Assembly: GCA_964540815.1 (NCBI GenBank)
Contig: CAZIOH010000028.1
Coordinates: forward strand, 4,364-68,363
From: CAZIOH01 sp964540815
GTDB taxonomy: Bacteria; Myxococcota_A; Polyangia; Fen-1088
Reading direction: 5' to 3'
DNA: 64,000 nt
Shown here: piece after piece, positions 63,792 through 64,000 of the stretch
Position numbering within the stretch: the first letter of the stretch is position 1
How the letters are laid out: each line of letters begins with the position of its first letter
Translations under genes and position numbers: made by a program
Notes under the pieces: generated by a model
The model's database searches: none
Seen by the model: only the letters and a program-made list of their open reading frames with translations
What the model was told of the DNA's origin: nothing

Positions 63792-64000
63792 AGGCCGCGG
63801 ATCCAGACCCGGTACCGCCAATCGTGAAGTCACCGGGCCTGCTCGGGCGATTCCCCACGGATGAAGGCCGAACCCCGCCCTCCATACGATCCCCTCGCCC
63901 CGCGGAGCTCCGGTGGGTCGTAGCGGCCCATCCCTACGGATGAAAGTAAGAGTGGGGCCCCTCTCCCTAGCCCTTGTATGTATCGGGGACGTGGCTCGCT

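Noticed and set aside
63792..64000. Possible gene at the end of the window
   Set aside because: Only short frames and a minor repeated CACGGATGAA/TACGGATGAA; nothing supportable.

Overview
The window is about 64 kb of very GC-rich bacterial DNA with dense genes on both strands. It is most consistent with a soil-type member of the Myxococcota (former Deltaproteobacteria, probably a Polyangia-like lineage). The supporting signs are a surface protein with a MYXO-CTERM-type C-terminal tail, a Ser/Thr kinase paired with a PEGA-like protein, lipoproteins with long Gly/Ser/Ala linkers, TonB-dependent receptors that carry their own TonB C-terminal domain, and several c-di-GMP proteins. No rRNA, phage, plasmid or CRISPR locus is visible. 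The assignment is inferred from protein families, not from a marker gene.

Layout. 1-8.3 kb: the end of a HEAT-repeat gene, murJ, a 165-bp MITE-like palindromic element directly upstream of an outer-membrane protein gene, a HAD-type 5'-nucleotidase, leuB, a glycine-rich RRM protein and a Crp/Fnr regulator. 8.3-12 kb: a NatAB-like ABC exporter whose permease is fused to a CPBP protease, then a SlyD-like prolyl isomerase. 12-14.3 kb: a secreted pectate lyase flanked by copies of a palindromic repeat. 14.3-25.7 kb: RNase HI, two hypothetical genes, a secreted metallophosphoesterase, an active/inactive pair of M16 peptidases, a beta-propeller MYXO-CTERM protein, an HDOD-GGDEF diguanylate cyclase and ferredoxin-NADP reductase. 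25.7-34.5 kb: a small membrane protein, a PilZ protein, a tRNA(CAU), a zinc-ribbon coiled-coil protein, a lipoprotein, the kinase/PEGA pair, a cation/proton antiporter and a second GGDEF protein. 34.6-39 kb: a GH5 mannanase-type hydrolase, a DUF4393 (Abi-alpha)-like protein, the RhlE helicase and a small basic protein.

39-46 kb is a compact minus-strand operon, exbB-exbD-tonB-lipoprotein-TonB-dependent receptor-outer-membrane protein: a complete energised uptake system.

46-58.5 kb is the most interesting region. It is a divergent locus with two transglutaminase-fold proteins (one fused to a DUF2126 putative amidoligase), two circularly permuted ATP-grasp ligases, two alpha-E domains and a glycogen phosphorylase. 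Such sets have been proposed to make and attach small peptides, but the product is unknown. The DUF2126 gene appears to begin at a non-canonical ATT codon.

58.5-64 kb: a small PH-like protein, a methyltransferase, a glutathione peroxidase with two plausible starts, a metallo-beta-lactamase-fold protein that has lost its metal ligands, and an FAD-dependent oxidoreductase overlapping a family 2 glycosyltransferase.
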